A stretch of DNA of 64,000 nucleotides. Source: Caulobacter segnis (GTDB taxonomy: Bacteria; Pseudomonadota; Alphaproteobacteria; Caulobacterales; Caulobacteraceae). Position 1 is the first letter of the stretch. Each line of letters begins with the position of its first letter. The notes under the pieces were generated by a model, which was not told where the DNA came from, ran no database searches, and saw only the letters and a list, made by a program, of their open reading frames with translations. This document shows, piece by piece, positions 57,354-64,000 of the stretch. A program made the position numbers and the translations under genes. Where the stretch lies: the NCBI RefSeq assembly GCF_023935105.1, contig NZ_CP096040.1:682001-746000 (forward strand). The letters run 5' to 3'.

Positions 57354-58115
57354 TCATCGTCGAAGAGCGATGGCGTGCAGGCGGGTCCGTGTAGCGAGAA
57401 CGTGGTCCGACATGAGACGCCCAGCCTCCATGCTGTCCTCGGCCTGGATCGCCGCCAGGATCTTCTCGTGATCGTCCTGGGACTGGCGGATGTGGTCGGG
57501 CGGCGTGGCCGGCACCTGGCGCAGGCGCGGCGGCACGCAGGCCGAGACGGTCGGACACAGGCGCGCGGCGTCGCCGAACAGCGGATAGATCAGGGTCATG
57601 CGCAGGGCGTTGCGCAGCACGGTGTTCTGAGCGGCGTGCAGGATCTGGGCGTGGAACTGCCGATTGATCGTGTACCAGGCGTGTTCGATCACCTCGGACC
57701 ATTGGCCCTTGTCGACGATGGCGCGGCCGGCGCGGGCCAGGGACGCCAGATGCTCCAGCGCCTCGGGCGCCCAGCCCAGGTCGACCGAGGCCCGGGCGGC
57801 CAGGCTCTCCAGCGCGGCGCGGGCCTCGATGGAATCGAAGATGTCGCCCAGCGACATGGCGCGGACGGTGTAGCCGCGATTGACGCTGTAGCTGACCAGC
57901 CCCTCGGCCGACAGCACCGCCAGAGCGCTGCGGATCGGCGTGCGCGAGACGTTCATCTCGGCGGCCAGGCCCTCGGCCCGCAGGCGGGCGTCGGGCGGAA
58001 TCTCGCCGGTCACGATCCGCTCGCGCAGGCGCGTCAGCACCGTGTGGGTGGCCGGCTCGGTGTGCGGCGGGTGGTCCGTCACGCCCGCCTCCTGATCCGC
58101 TGCAACCGCCGTCAT
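57354..58115 (-). CDS. GntR family regulator, FCD-type ligand domain
   Basis: Protein of 253 residues. The N-terminal winged HTH reads TVLTRLRERIVTGEIPPDARLRAEGLAAEMNVSRTPIRSALAVLSAEGLVSYSVNRGYTV, the standard GntR pattern. The C-terminal all-helical FCD-type domain (IEARAALESLAARAS... NRQFHAQILHAA... DDHEKILAAIQAEDSMEAGRLMSDHV) binds carboxylates, often through a metal held by Asp/His residues. The start is ATG 58115. It is divergent from the CitMHS gene and lies between that gene and the TonB receptor. Three copies of a dyad in the neighbouring promoters make it the likely local regulator. Confidence 0.92.
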   Translation of the reverse strand: MTAVAADQEAGVTDHPPHTEPATHTVLTRLRERIVTGEIPPDARLRAEGLAAEMNVSRTPIRSALAVLSAEGLVSYSVNRGYTVRAMSLGDIFDSIEARAALESLAARASVDLGWAPEALEHLASLARAGRAIVDKGQWSEVIEHAWYTINRQFHAQILHAAQNTVLRNALRMTLIYPLFGDAARLCPTVSACVPPRLRQVPATPPDHIRQSQDDHEKILAAIQAEDSMEAGRLMSDHVLATRTRLHAIALRR

Positions 58116-58222
58116 GTCCGCCCTCTGATCGATACGCCCGCCGCCGCGCGTCGCGGCGCGCCGTCCTTTCTCTACACCGGTCCGCCCGCGGCCGCGCAAG
58201 TCACCCTCGACAACAACCGCCG

Positions 58223-58238
58223 AAACTGGATGCATTCC
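58223..58238. promoter_or_regulatory. Candidate GntR operator upstream of the CitMHS gene
   Basis: AAACTGGATGCATTCC, 36 bases before the CitMHS GTG start and upstream of gntR on the other side, so it could control both the transporter and the regulator itself. Confidence 0.55.
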
Positions 58239-58273
58239 AGCCTTCCGGCCGCCTCCCAGCAGGAGACCGCTTC

Positions 58274-59611
58274 GTGATCGACGTTCTGCGCCAGCCCGCC
58301 GTCCTTGGCCTGCTGATGGTCGTGACCTTCATGACGCTGATCATGACCAAGCGGATGTCGGCCGTCGCCGCCCTGCTGATCGTGCCCGTCGTCTTCGGCC
58401 TGCTGGCCGGCGCGGGCGCAGGCCTGGGCGAGATGATGGTCAAGGGCGTGCTGCAGGTGGCGCCGACGACGCTGATGCTGTCGTTCGCGGTGCTGTACTT
58501 CGCGGTGATGATGGACGCGGGCCTGTTCGAGCCCCTGGTGCGCAAGGTGCTGTCGATCGTCGGCGAGGACCCGCTGCGGATCAGTCTGGGCACGGCGATC
58601 CTGGCCACCGTGGTGTCGCTGGACGGCGACGGCACGACCACGGCGCTGATCGTCATCACCGCCTTCCTGCCGGTCTATCGGCGCGTGGGCATGAACCCGC
58701 TGATCCTGGCGACGCTGCTGGGCCTGAGCAACGCCCTGATGAACTACGTGCCGTGGGGCGGGCCGGCGGCGCGGGCGGCGGCGGCTGTCCATGTCGACCT
58801 GGCCCAGGTGGTCGGACCGATGCTGCCGGCCGCCGGGGTAGGGTTGCTGGCCGTCTTCGGCCTGGCCTGGCATTTCGGACGCGCCGAGCGCCGCCGCCTG
58901 GCCGACCGGACCGCGCCGGCGGCCGACGACGTCACGCCCGTGGCCGTCCTGGCCGCCGCGAAGGCGATCGAGGTCGAGCGCGACATCCGCCGGCCCAGGC
59001 TGTTCTGGTTCAACCTGGTTCTGACCCTGGTGCTGATCCTGGGCATGGTCTCGGGGCTGGCGCCGCTGCCGGTGCTGATGATGAGCGCCTTCGCGATCGC
59101 CATCACCGTCAACTACCCGGTGCTGAAGGACCAGAAGGCGAGGATCGCCGCCCACGCCGACAATGTCGTCAACATCGTGGTGCTGCTGTTTGCGGCCGGC
59201 GCCTTCACCGGCATCCTCAACGGGGCCGGCATGGCCGACGGCATGGCCAAGGCGGCCCTGTCGGTGATCCCGCCCAGCGTCGGACCCTATCTGGCGCCGA
59301 TCACCGCCCTGGTCAGCATGCCCCTGACCTTCGTGATGTCCAACGACGCCTATTACTTCGGGGTCGTGCCCGTAGTGGCCCAGACCGCCGCCAGCTTCGG
59401 CGTCGAGCCGGTGGAGATCGCCCGCGCCGCCCTGATCGGCCAGCCGGTCCACTCGCTGAGCCCGCTGCTGGCGCCGATCTACCTGGCCTGTGGTCTCCTG
59501 GGCGTGGATGTCGCCGACGCCCAGCGCTTCAGCCTGAAATGGGCGGTGGCGATCTGCCTGGTGGTGCTGGTCGCGGCCCTGGCCATGGGCGCCTTCCCCC
59601 TGCGCGCCTGA
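58274..59611 (+). CDS. CitMHS family carboxylate transporter
   Basis: Inner-membrane symporter of 445 residues with about 11-12 membrane segments, related to the citrate-Mg2+/Ca2+:H+ transporters CitM and CitH. Family features: MTKRMSAVAALLIVPVVFGLLAG near the start, LDGDGTTTALI, the NPLILATLLGLSNALMNYVPWGGPAARAAAA segment, and TFVMSNDAYYFGVVPVVAQTA. The GTG start is preceded by AGGAGA. It imports a di- or tricarboxylate, probably as a metal complex. It is followed 116 bases later by the atuA-like gene, and both have the candidate GntR site. Confidence 0.92.
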   Translation: MIDVLRQPAVLGLLMVVTFMTLIMTKRMSAVAALLIVPVVFGLLAGAGAGLGEMMVKGVLQVAPTTLMLSFAVLYFAVMMDAGLFEPLVRKVLSIVGEDPLRISLGTAILATVVSLDGDGTTTALIVITAFLPVYRRVGMNPLILATLLGLSNALMNYVPWGGPAARAAAAVHVDLAQVVGPMLPAAGVGLLAVFGLAWHFGRAERRRLADRTAPAADDVTPVAVLAAAKAIEVERDIRRPRLFWFNLVLTLVLILGMVSGLAPLPVLMMSAFAIAITVNYPVLKDQKARIAAHADNVVNIVVLLFAAGAFTGILNGAGMADGMAKAALSVIPPSVGPYLAPITALVSMPLTFVMSNDAYYFGVVPVVAQTAASFGVEPVEIARAALIGQPVHSLSPLLAPIYLACGLLGVDVADAQRFSLKWAVAICLVVLVAALAMGAFPLRA

Positions 59612-59630
59612 CGCGATGTCGCACTGAATG

Positions 59631-59671
59631 ATAAATTGGATCCAATTTATTGACGTACTGGATCCGATGGC
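59631..59671 (+). promoter_or_regulatory. Tandem candidate GntR operators upstream of the atuA-like gene
   Basis: The 20-base perfect palindrome ATAAATTGGATCCAATTTAT (59631-59650) is followed by a second, weaker copy TACTGGATCCGAT (about 59656-59668). This is the strongest member of the group shared with 57289 and 58223 and allows internal control of the catabolic genes apart from the transporter. Confidence 0.65.
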
Positions 59672-59727
59672 GCTAGACACGATCTTGAAGCGGCCGGCAG
59701 GGCCGCGCCCTGGCGTGGTGGAAGCGA

Positions 59728-61113
59728 ATGTTGGAAGGTCCGATCAAGATCATCGTGCCGTGCGGATCCCTCGGCGCGGGCGTCCACGAGGACGAGGTCC
59801 GGCGCGGGCTGGAGATGGGCGCCCACGCCATCGCCACGGACGCCGGCTCCACCGACAGCGGCGCGGCCTATCTGGCGCTGGGCGTCTCCAAGAACAACCG
59901 CGCCTCGGTCAAGCGCGACCTGGCCATCCTGATGAAGGCCGGGGCCGAGGCGGGCATCCCCGTCATCGTCGGCACCAGCGGTCAGGCCGGCGGCGACAAG
60001 AACGTCGACTGGACGCGCGACATCGCCCTGGAGATCGCCGGCGAGCTGGGCCTGAAACCCAAGATCGCGCTGCTGTATTCCGAACAGGACAAGGCCGCGC
60101 TGAAGGCTCGCAACGCCGCCGGCGCGATCCGGCCGCTGGCGCCGCTGGGCCCGCTGGACGACGCCACCATCGACGCCTGCGACCACATCGTCGCCGTGCT
60201 GGGGGCCGAGCCCTATGTCGCCGCCCTCGAAGCCGGCGCGGACCTGATCCTAGGCGGTCGCACCACCGACACCGCCGTGCTGTCCAGCTTCGCCCTGCTG
60301 AAAGGCGCGCCGTGGGGACCGGCCTGGCACGCGGCCAAGATCGCCGAGTGCGGCAGCCAGTGCGCGGTCTACCGGACCAAGGGCGCGGGCGTGCTGATCA
60401 GCATCGACGCCGAGGGCTTCGAGGTGGAGCCGCTGAGCCTGGAGAACCGCTGCGATCCACACAGCGTCTCGGCCCACATGCTGTACGAGAACGCCAATCC
60501 GTTCCTGCTGACCGAGCCCGGCGGCGTGCTGGACGTCACCGCCGCACGCTATGCCGCCCTGGACGACCGCCGCGTGCGGGTGACCGGCTCGGTCTGGGAC
60601 GAGAAGCCCTACACCCTGAAGCTGGAAGGCGCGGGATCGGGCGGCTTCCAGACCCTCATGCTGATCGGCATCCAGGATCCGGAGGTCCTGTCGCGGCTCG
60701 ACGAGTTTCACGACAAGATGCTGGCGGCCCTGAACCACCGGGTCCAGACGACGATCGGCGAGGCCGCCGGCGACTACAATATCTCGCTGCGGCTCTACGG
60801 CTGGAACGCGGTCTCGGGCGATCGCCCGCCCGAGGGTACGCCGGCCCCGCGCGAGGTGGGGGTGATGTTCGTCGCCACCGCCGCGACCCAGGAGATGGCC
60901 ACCCAGATCGCCAAGGCCTGCAACGCCTGGTTCTTCCACTTCCCGATCGTCGAGGACGACGAACTGCCCAGCTACGGCTTCGCCTTCACCCCCGCCGACA
61001 TCGAGCGCGGGGCGGTCTACGAGTTCAAGCTGAACCACGTGATCGCGATCGACGACCCGATGGCCCTGGCGCGCACCACCTGGATCGACCTGACGAAGAA
61101 GGAAGCGGCGTGA
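59728..61113 (+). CDS. AtuA/DUF1446 family protein
   Basis: Cytoplasmic protein of 461 residues in the family named after acyclic terpene utilisation AtuA (DUF1446). Seen features: IIVPCGSLGAGVHEDEVRRGLEMG, ATDAGSTDSGAAYLALG, the GTSGQAGGDKNVDW loop, GADLILGGRTTDTAVLSSFALLKGAPWGPAWH and the PHSVSAHMLYENANPFLLTEPGG segment. The family's reaction is not firmly known. It is coupled to a DUF4387 gene, a partnership also seen as fusions elsewhere. With CitMHS and GntR neighbours it probably acts on a carboxylate, for example as a hydratase or lyase component; this is inference. Confidence 0.88.
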   Translation: MLEGPIKIIVPCGSLGAGVHEDEVRRGLEMGAHAIATDAGSTDSGAAYLALGVSKNNRASVKRDLAILMKAGAEAGIPVIVGTSGQAGGDKNVDWTRDIALEIAGELGLKPKIALLYSEQDKAALKARNAAGAIRPLAPLGPLDDATIDACDHIVAVLGAEPYVAALEAGADLILGGRTTDTAVLSSFALLKGAPWGPAWHAAKIAECGSQCAVYRTKGAGVLISIDAEGFEVEPLSLENRCDPHSVSAHMLYENANPFLLTEPGGVLDVTAARYAALDDRRVRVTGSVWDEKPYTLKLEGAGSGGFQTLMLIGIQDPEVLSRLDEFHDKMLAALNHRVQTTIGEAAGDYNISLRLYGWNAVSGDRPPEGTPAPREVGVMFVATAATQEMATQIAKACNAWFFHFPIVEDDELPSYGFAFTPADIERGAVYEFKLNHVIAIDDPMALARTTWIDLTKKEAA

Positions 61114-61421
61114 TGACGACGGTCAAGGATGTCTGCCGCCACGTGCGCTCCAAGAACGCCGGCCCCTACTGGGTGACGTTCGACCTGTTCTTCGACGGGC
61201 CCGAGAGCTTCGAGAAGCATCACGCCAATCCGGCGCTGGGCCCCCAGCTGTTCCAGCGCCTGTTCGGGGCCGATCCGGCGCTGGTGCGCCACTATCCGGT
61301 CGCCGACCTCAACGTGGTCAAGATCTCGTACGCCCGCACCAGCCCGCAGGGCGGGGTGGTCGAGCGCGACATGCACTGCGGCCAGCAGTTCGTGCGGCTG
61401 CTGGACGTCCGGCTGGACTGA
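61113..61421 (+). CDS. DUF4387 family protein
   Basis: Protein of 102 residues whose ATG shares a base with the stop of the atuA-like gene (TGATG), so it is translationally coupled. The sequence TTVKDVCRHVRSKNAGPYWVTFDLFFDGPESFEKH and VYPVADLNVVKISYAR-type segment (here HYPVADLNVVKISYARTSPQGG) fit DUF4387, the constant partner of DUF1446 proteins; in some organisms they form one polypeptide. It is likely the small subunit of one enzyme. No catalytic motif can be named. Confidence 0.88.
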   Translation: MTTVKDVCRHVRSKNAGPYWVTFDLFFDGPESFEKHHANPALGPQLFQRLFGADPALVRHYPVADLNVVKISYARTSPQGGVVERDMHCGQQFVRLLDVRLD

Positions 61422-61427
61422 TCCGGT

Positions 61428-61699
61428 TTGACGCTTCTGACGCGGCGAGCGCGCCAGGCCCTGGGGCGGCCCGGGGTCCAGTGGGCGCTGCTGGCCCTCA
61501 CCACCGCCCTGGCCGACGCGGCGCTCGCGGCGCTGCGCGCCCCGGCGGCGTCGACTCGATCCTGATCATCGCCGCCTCGACGCCGGTCGACCTGCCGTTC
61601 ATCCTGGCGGCCCAGGTCACGCGGATCATCCTGGTGCTGATGGTCGGCCCTTGGGCGGCTAGCCGGGTGGCGCGCTGGACCCGGCCGCCAGCCGCTTAG
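61428..61699 (+). pseudogene. AbrB-family transporter remnant with internal deletion
   Basis: Starts 6 bases after the DUF4387 stop at a TTG. The first 40 codons (LTLLTRRARQALGRPGVQWALLALTTALADAALAALRAPAA) look like the N-terminus of an AbrB/ammonia-monooxygenase-like transporter. In another frame the last 45 codons (PGGVDSILIIAASTPVDLPFILAAQVTRIILVLMVGPWAA) match the C-terminal membrane segment of the family. About 250 residues of the middle are missing, and the joint lies near 61540-61553 in CCCCGGCGGCG. It was probably the third gene of the atuA-like operon. Confidence 0.65.
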
Positions 61700-61714
61700 G
61701 TCCGGCTTCCGCGA

Positions 61715-62653
61715 CTAGACGGAAGGCGACGGAGCATCGGCCTCCGCCCGGGCCTTCAGGCGTGTCCAGAAGGCCTCGGCGGCGGCGGTCTGGCGGGCGC
61801 GGGGGCGGAACAGCCGGATGTCGATCGGCACGTCCCAGGTCTGGTCGCCCGCCCGCACCAGGTCGCCCTCGGCCAGGTCGCGGGCGATCAGGCTCAGCGG
61901 CAGCCACGCCATGCCGCGTCCCGCCCGGGCCATGGCCGCTAGCACCGTCGCCACATGGGCGGTGAAGCGGGGCTCCAGCCACATCGACGGGCCGTCCAGC
62001 GCATGGGCCGAGGCCAGGATCCGGCCCATGCCAGACACCTCGCCGAAGGCCAGATAGGGCGTCGGCGCGCCGAGCTTGCCGGGCAGGGCGAAGCGCGGCC
62101 GCGCCGGATCGTCCGCCGCCGGGGCGCTGACCGGGATCAGGACGTCGTGGCCGACATCGATCGAGATGAAATAGTTCGGCCGCAGCGACACGGGGGTCGA
62201 GGGATGGTGGTGGCACAGCAGGAAGTGGGCGTGGCCCTGCTGCATGATCCGCTCGCAGCCGGCCATGTTGTCGGTCACCAGGCTGACCGACGAGCTCAGC
62301 GGGGTCTGGGTCTCGATCGCCTCCAGCCATTGCGGAAAGAAGGTGATCGACAGGGCGTGGGTCGAGGCGAAGCGCAGGGTCGAGACGAAGCCCTCGGCCA
62401 TCGCCCGGGTCTGTTCCCGTCCCAGGGTCAGTCGCCGCAGCAGGTCCTCGGCGGTCGGCTTCCACTGCTCGCCGGCCGGCGTCAGGGCGACGCGGTGGGT
62501 GTCACGGTTGAAGAGCGGCGCGCCCAGCCAGGCCTCCAGCAGCCGGATCCGGCGACTGAACGCGGGCTGCGAGAGATTGCGCGCCTCGGCCGCGCGCCCG
62601 AAATGCTGATGGTCGACCAGCGCCAGGAAGTCTTCCAGCCAATCCAGCTCCAT
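61715..62653 (-). CDS. LysR family transcriptional regulator
   Basis: Protein of 312 residues. The HTH is LEDFLALVDHQHFGRAAEARNLSQPAFSRRIRLLEAWLGAPLFNRDTHRVALTPAG at the N-terminus, and the effector domain follows. The start is ATG 62653, immediately before the HTH. It is downstream of a 2-hydroxyacid dehydrogenase gene on the same strand (47-base gap) and converges on the AbrB remnant. It may regulate the dehydrogenase or the carboxylate region; the ligand is unknown. Confidence 0.92.
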   Translation of the reverse strand: MELDWLEDFLALVDHQHFGRAAEARNLSQPAFSRRIRLLEAWLGAPLFNRDTHRVALTPAGEQWKPTAEDLLRRLTLGREQTRAMAEGFVSTLRFASTHALSITFFPQWLEAIETQTPLSSSVSLVTDNMAGCERIMQQGHAHFLLCHHHPSTPVSLRPNYFISIDVGHDVLIPVSAPAADDPARPRFALPGKLGAPTPYLAFGEVSGMGRILASAHALDGPSMWLEPRFTAHVATVLAAMARAGRGMAWLPLSLIARDLAEGDLVRAGDQTWDVPIDIRLFRPRARQTAAAEAFWTRLKARAEADAPSPSV

Positions 62654-62700
62654 GGAACGCGGGCTTTTCCTTCGGCGTGCGGAAGCGGGGGCGGCGCGGA

Positions 62701-63705
62701 TCAGCGGCCGGGACGGCCGTCGGCGACCACACATTCCGGCGCGGGATCGACGCCGTCAAGGACGGCCACCACCGACCGGGCCGCGACCAGGTTGGTGCGC
62801 TCCAGCCCCTCGCGCGAGGAAGCCCCCGCGTGCGGCGCGCCCACCACGTTGGGCAGGGCCAGCAGGGCCTGGGAGATCGGCTTGTAGGCCGGATCGCTCT
62901 CGCTGACGAAGACGTCCAGGCCGGCCCCGCCCAGCCGCCCCGCGCGCAGGGCGTCCAGCAGGTGCGCGTCCTCGACCAGCCCGCCGCGCGCGGTGTTGAT
63001 CAGTATGGCCCCCGGCTTCATCGCCTGGATCGCGCTGGCGTCGATCATGAACCGGGTCGCGGGCGTCAGCGGCGCGTGCAGGGTGACGTAGTCGCAGCGC
63101 GCCAGCAGCTCGGCCAGCGCGACGAAGGCCACGCCCGTGGCCTCGGCATAGGCGGGGTCCGGCCGCGTCGTGTGGACCAGCACCCGGCAGTCGAAGCCCG
63201 ACAGCCGCTTGACCACGCTCTTGCCGATCCGGCCCAGGCCCACGACGCCGACGGTCTTCTCGCAGAGGTCCGAGCCCATCAGGATCGACCAGTCGCCGTC
63301 CAGCATGCGCTGCTGCGACTCGCGGAAGCGTCGGCCCACGGCCAGCATCAGGCCGATGACGTGGTCGGCGACCGAGGCGTCGTTGCCGCCCGCCGCGATG
63401 GCGACGACCCGGCCCAGGTCACGCGCGGCCTCCAGATCGACCCGCTCGTAGCCCACCCCGCGCCGCGAGACGACCTGCAGGTCCGGCAGCGCCTCCAGCA
63501 GCGCCCGCGTCACCCGCGCATGGCCGACGATCCAGCCGGACGCCCCCGTCAGCATCTCCACCAGAGTGTCGTGGTCGAGGTCTCCGTCGGCCTTGCCGGG
63601 CGGCAGGGGCGGCAGGACGACCTCCACGCCCTGGGCGCGCAGATAGGCTTGGGTCCGGTCGTCGAAGAAGCGCTGGGTGACGACGACCTTACGAGGGCGA
63701 GGCAT
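62701..63705 (-). CDS. D-2-hydroxyacid dehydrogenase (phosphoglycerate dehydrogenase-like)
   Basis: NAD-dependent oxidoreductase of 334 residues. It has an N-terminal substrate domain (VGHARVTRALLEALPDLQVVSRRGVGYERVD), the Rossmann motif VGVVGLGRIGKSVVKRL, the catalytic Arg in ILINTARGGLVED, Glu in LDVFVSESDP and His in VVGAPHAGASSREG. The last segments show the usual Arg-Glu-His triad in order. Substrate choice among phosphoglycerate, glyoxylate/hydroxypyruvate and other 2-keto acids cannot be read. Its place at the edge of the tartrate/glycerate and carboxylate region suggests hydroxypyruvate or a related acid. Confidence 0.9.
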   Translation of the reverse strand: MPRPRKVVVTQRFFDDRTQAYLRAQGVEVVLPPLPPGKADGDLDHDTLVEMLTGASGWIVGHARVTRALLEALPDLQVVSRRGVGYERVDLEAARDLGRVVAIAAGGNDASVADHVIGLMLAVGRRFRESQQRMLDGDWSILMGSDLCEKTVGVVGLGRIGKSVVKRLSGFDCRVLVHTTRPDPAYAEATGVAFVALAELLARCDYVTLHAPLTPATRFMIDASAIQAMKPGAILINTARGGLVEDAHLLDALRAGRLGGAGLDVFVSESDPAYKPISQALLALPNVVGAPHAGASSREGLERTNLVAARSVVAVLDGVDPAPECVVADGRPGR

Positions 63706-63851
63706 GGGTCCTGAAGATTTCCCGACATCCGACTGGAGGCGACAGAAAGCCATGACCTCGGCGCGCGCCACATCACAGCGCGCATCATTCGATCCAAATA
63801 TCGAAAGACCGAACGCCCGCCCGGGCCCGGCCCGGGGGCGCTCGATCGCCC
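63706..63851. other. Promoter gap of the hydroxyacid dehydrogenase gene
   Basis: A short gap with an AT-richer patch (CATTCGATCCAAATATCGAAAGACC, about 63784-63808) containing the dyad TCGATCCAAATATCGA. It may be an operator for the dehydrogenase-LysR unit. Confidence 0.35.
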
Positions 63852-64000
63852 CTAGAGCGTCCGCGCCAGCGCCGCCAGCTGGTCGGCGACGATCCCCCAG
63901 CCCTCGTGGAAGCCCATCTGCTCGTGGGCGGCCTTGTCCTCGGCGCTCCAGTGGCGGGCCGCCGCGCGGTAGCGGGTCGTGCCGTCGCCCAGGTCCTCGA
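63852..64000 (-). CDS. SRPBCC / AHSA1-like protein, C-terminal part
   Basis: The window ends inside this gene. The visible 48 codons end HWSAEDKAAHEQMGFHEGWGIVADQLAALARTL and a TAG stop (63852-63854). The GF-HEGW-x7-L pattern is the C-terminal helix of the AHSA1 branch of the START/SRPBCC superfamily, whose members bind hydrophobic ligands or act as stress-linked regulators. The start lies beyond the window. Confidence 0.75.
   Translation of the reverse strand, partial: EDLGDGTTRYRAAARHWSAEDKAAHEQMGFHEGWGIVADQLAALARTL

Noticed and set aside
59647..60186. Minus-strand open frame opposite the atuA-like gene
   Set aside because: No recognisable protein pattern and it would overlap the operator region and the conserved AtuA-type sequence.

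Overview
The window is high-GC DNA (third codon positions almost always G or C) from an alphaproteobacterium of the Caulobacteraceae, most likely Caulobacter or a close relative. The main evidence is a TipF-type flagellar-positioning protein with a degenerate EAL domain, two TonB-dependent receptors, a serine palmitoyltransferase, ethylmalonyl-CoA pathway enzymes and a cold-shock gene paired with a DUF6481 gene. It is chromosomal. I saw no rRNA, tRNA, CRISPR array, phage or transposase gene. All assignments were made by reading the sequence; no database search was run.

Layout. 0-6 kb: HAD phosphatase, MaoC hydratase and ribF on the minus strand, then nnrU, then an alkylation-repair pair (2OG-Fe oxygenase and an Ada without its AraC domain), then tipF. 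6-10.5 kb: feoAB iron uptake, a DUF418 membrane protein and 3-hydroxybutyryl-CoA dehydrogenase. 10.6-15 kb: the elongation factor P cluster (epmB-like, small unknown genes, epmA, efp). 15-24 kb: a TonB receptor, a 1,340-residue protein made almost wholly of octapeptide repeats, and a LysR/SDR divergent pair. 24-32 kb: two adjacent hybrid sensor kinases, one with nine near-identical HAMP-type repeats. 32-44 kb: serine hydrolase, methylsuccinyl-CoA dehydrogenase, glycosyltransferase, a frameshifted GINT1-like gene, a frameshifted SH3 protein, CPBP protease, Rieske oxygenase, M20 peptidase, serine palmitoyltransferase and TetR. 44.8-50 kb: crotonyl-CoA carboxylase/reductase, enoyl-CoA hydratase, DUF6481, cold-shock protein and ethylmalonyl-CoA mutase. 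51-63.7 kb: a carboxylate-utilisation region with an MFS transporter, glycerate kinase, tartrate dehydrogenase, TonB receptor, GntR regulator, CitMHS transporter, AtuA/DUF4387 pair, an AbrB remnant, LysR and a 2-hydroxyacid dehydrogenase. The window ends inside an SRPBCC gene.

Two candidate regulons emerge from non-coding sequence. A palindrome built on ACTGGATSCAAT lies in front of the TonB receptor, of the CitMHS gene (beside gntR) and of the atuA-like gene, so the GntR protein probably controls outer-membrane uptake, inner-membrane uptake and catabolism of one carboxylate. Separately, a motif close to TTGCATCGCAGCAAA lies upstream of the maoC, 3-hydroxybutyryl-CoA dehydrogenase, mcd, ccr/echA and ecm genes, with the hbd and ecm copies identical over 15 bases. 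This suggests one regulator for scattered C4 acyl-CoA and ethylmalonyl-CoA genes.

Three genes are broken by a single-base change in a G or C run (about 37.1, 38.3 and 53.5 kb). The pattern looks more like homopolymer sequencing error than biology. Intergenic gaps carry several families of inverted repeats, including two copies of a REPIN-like element of about 127 bp.
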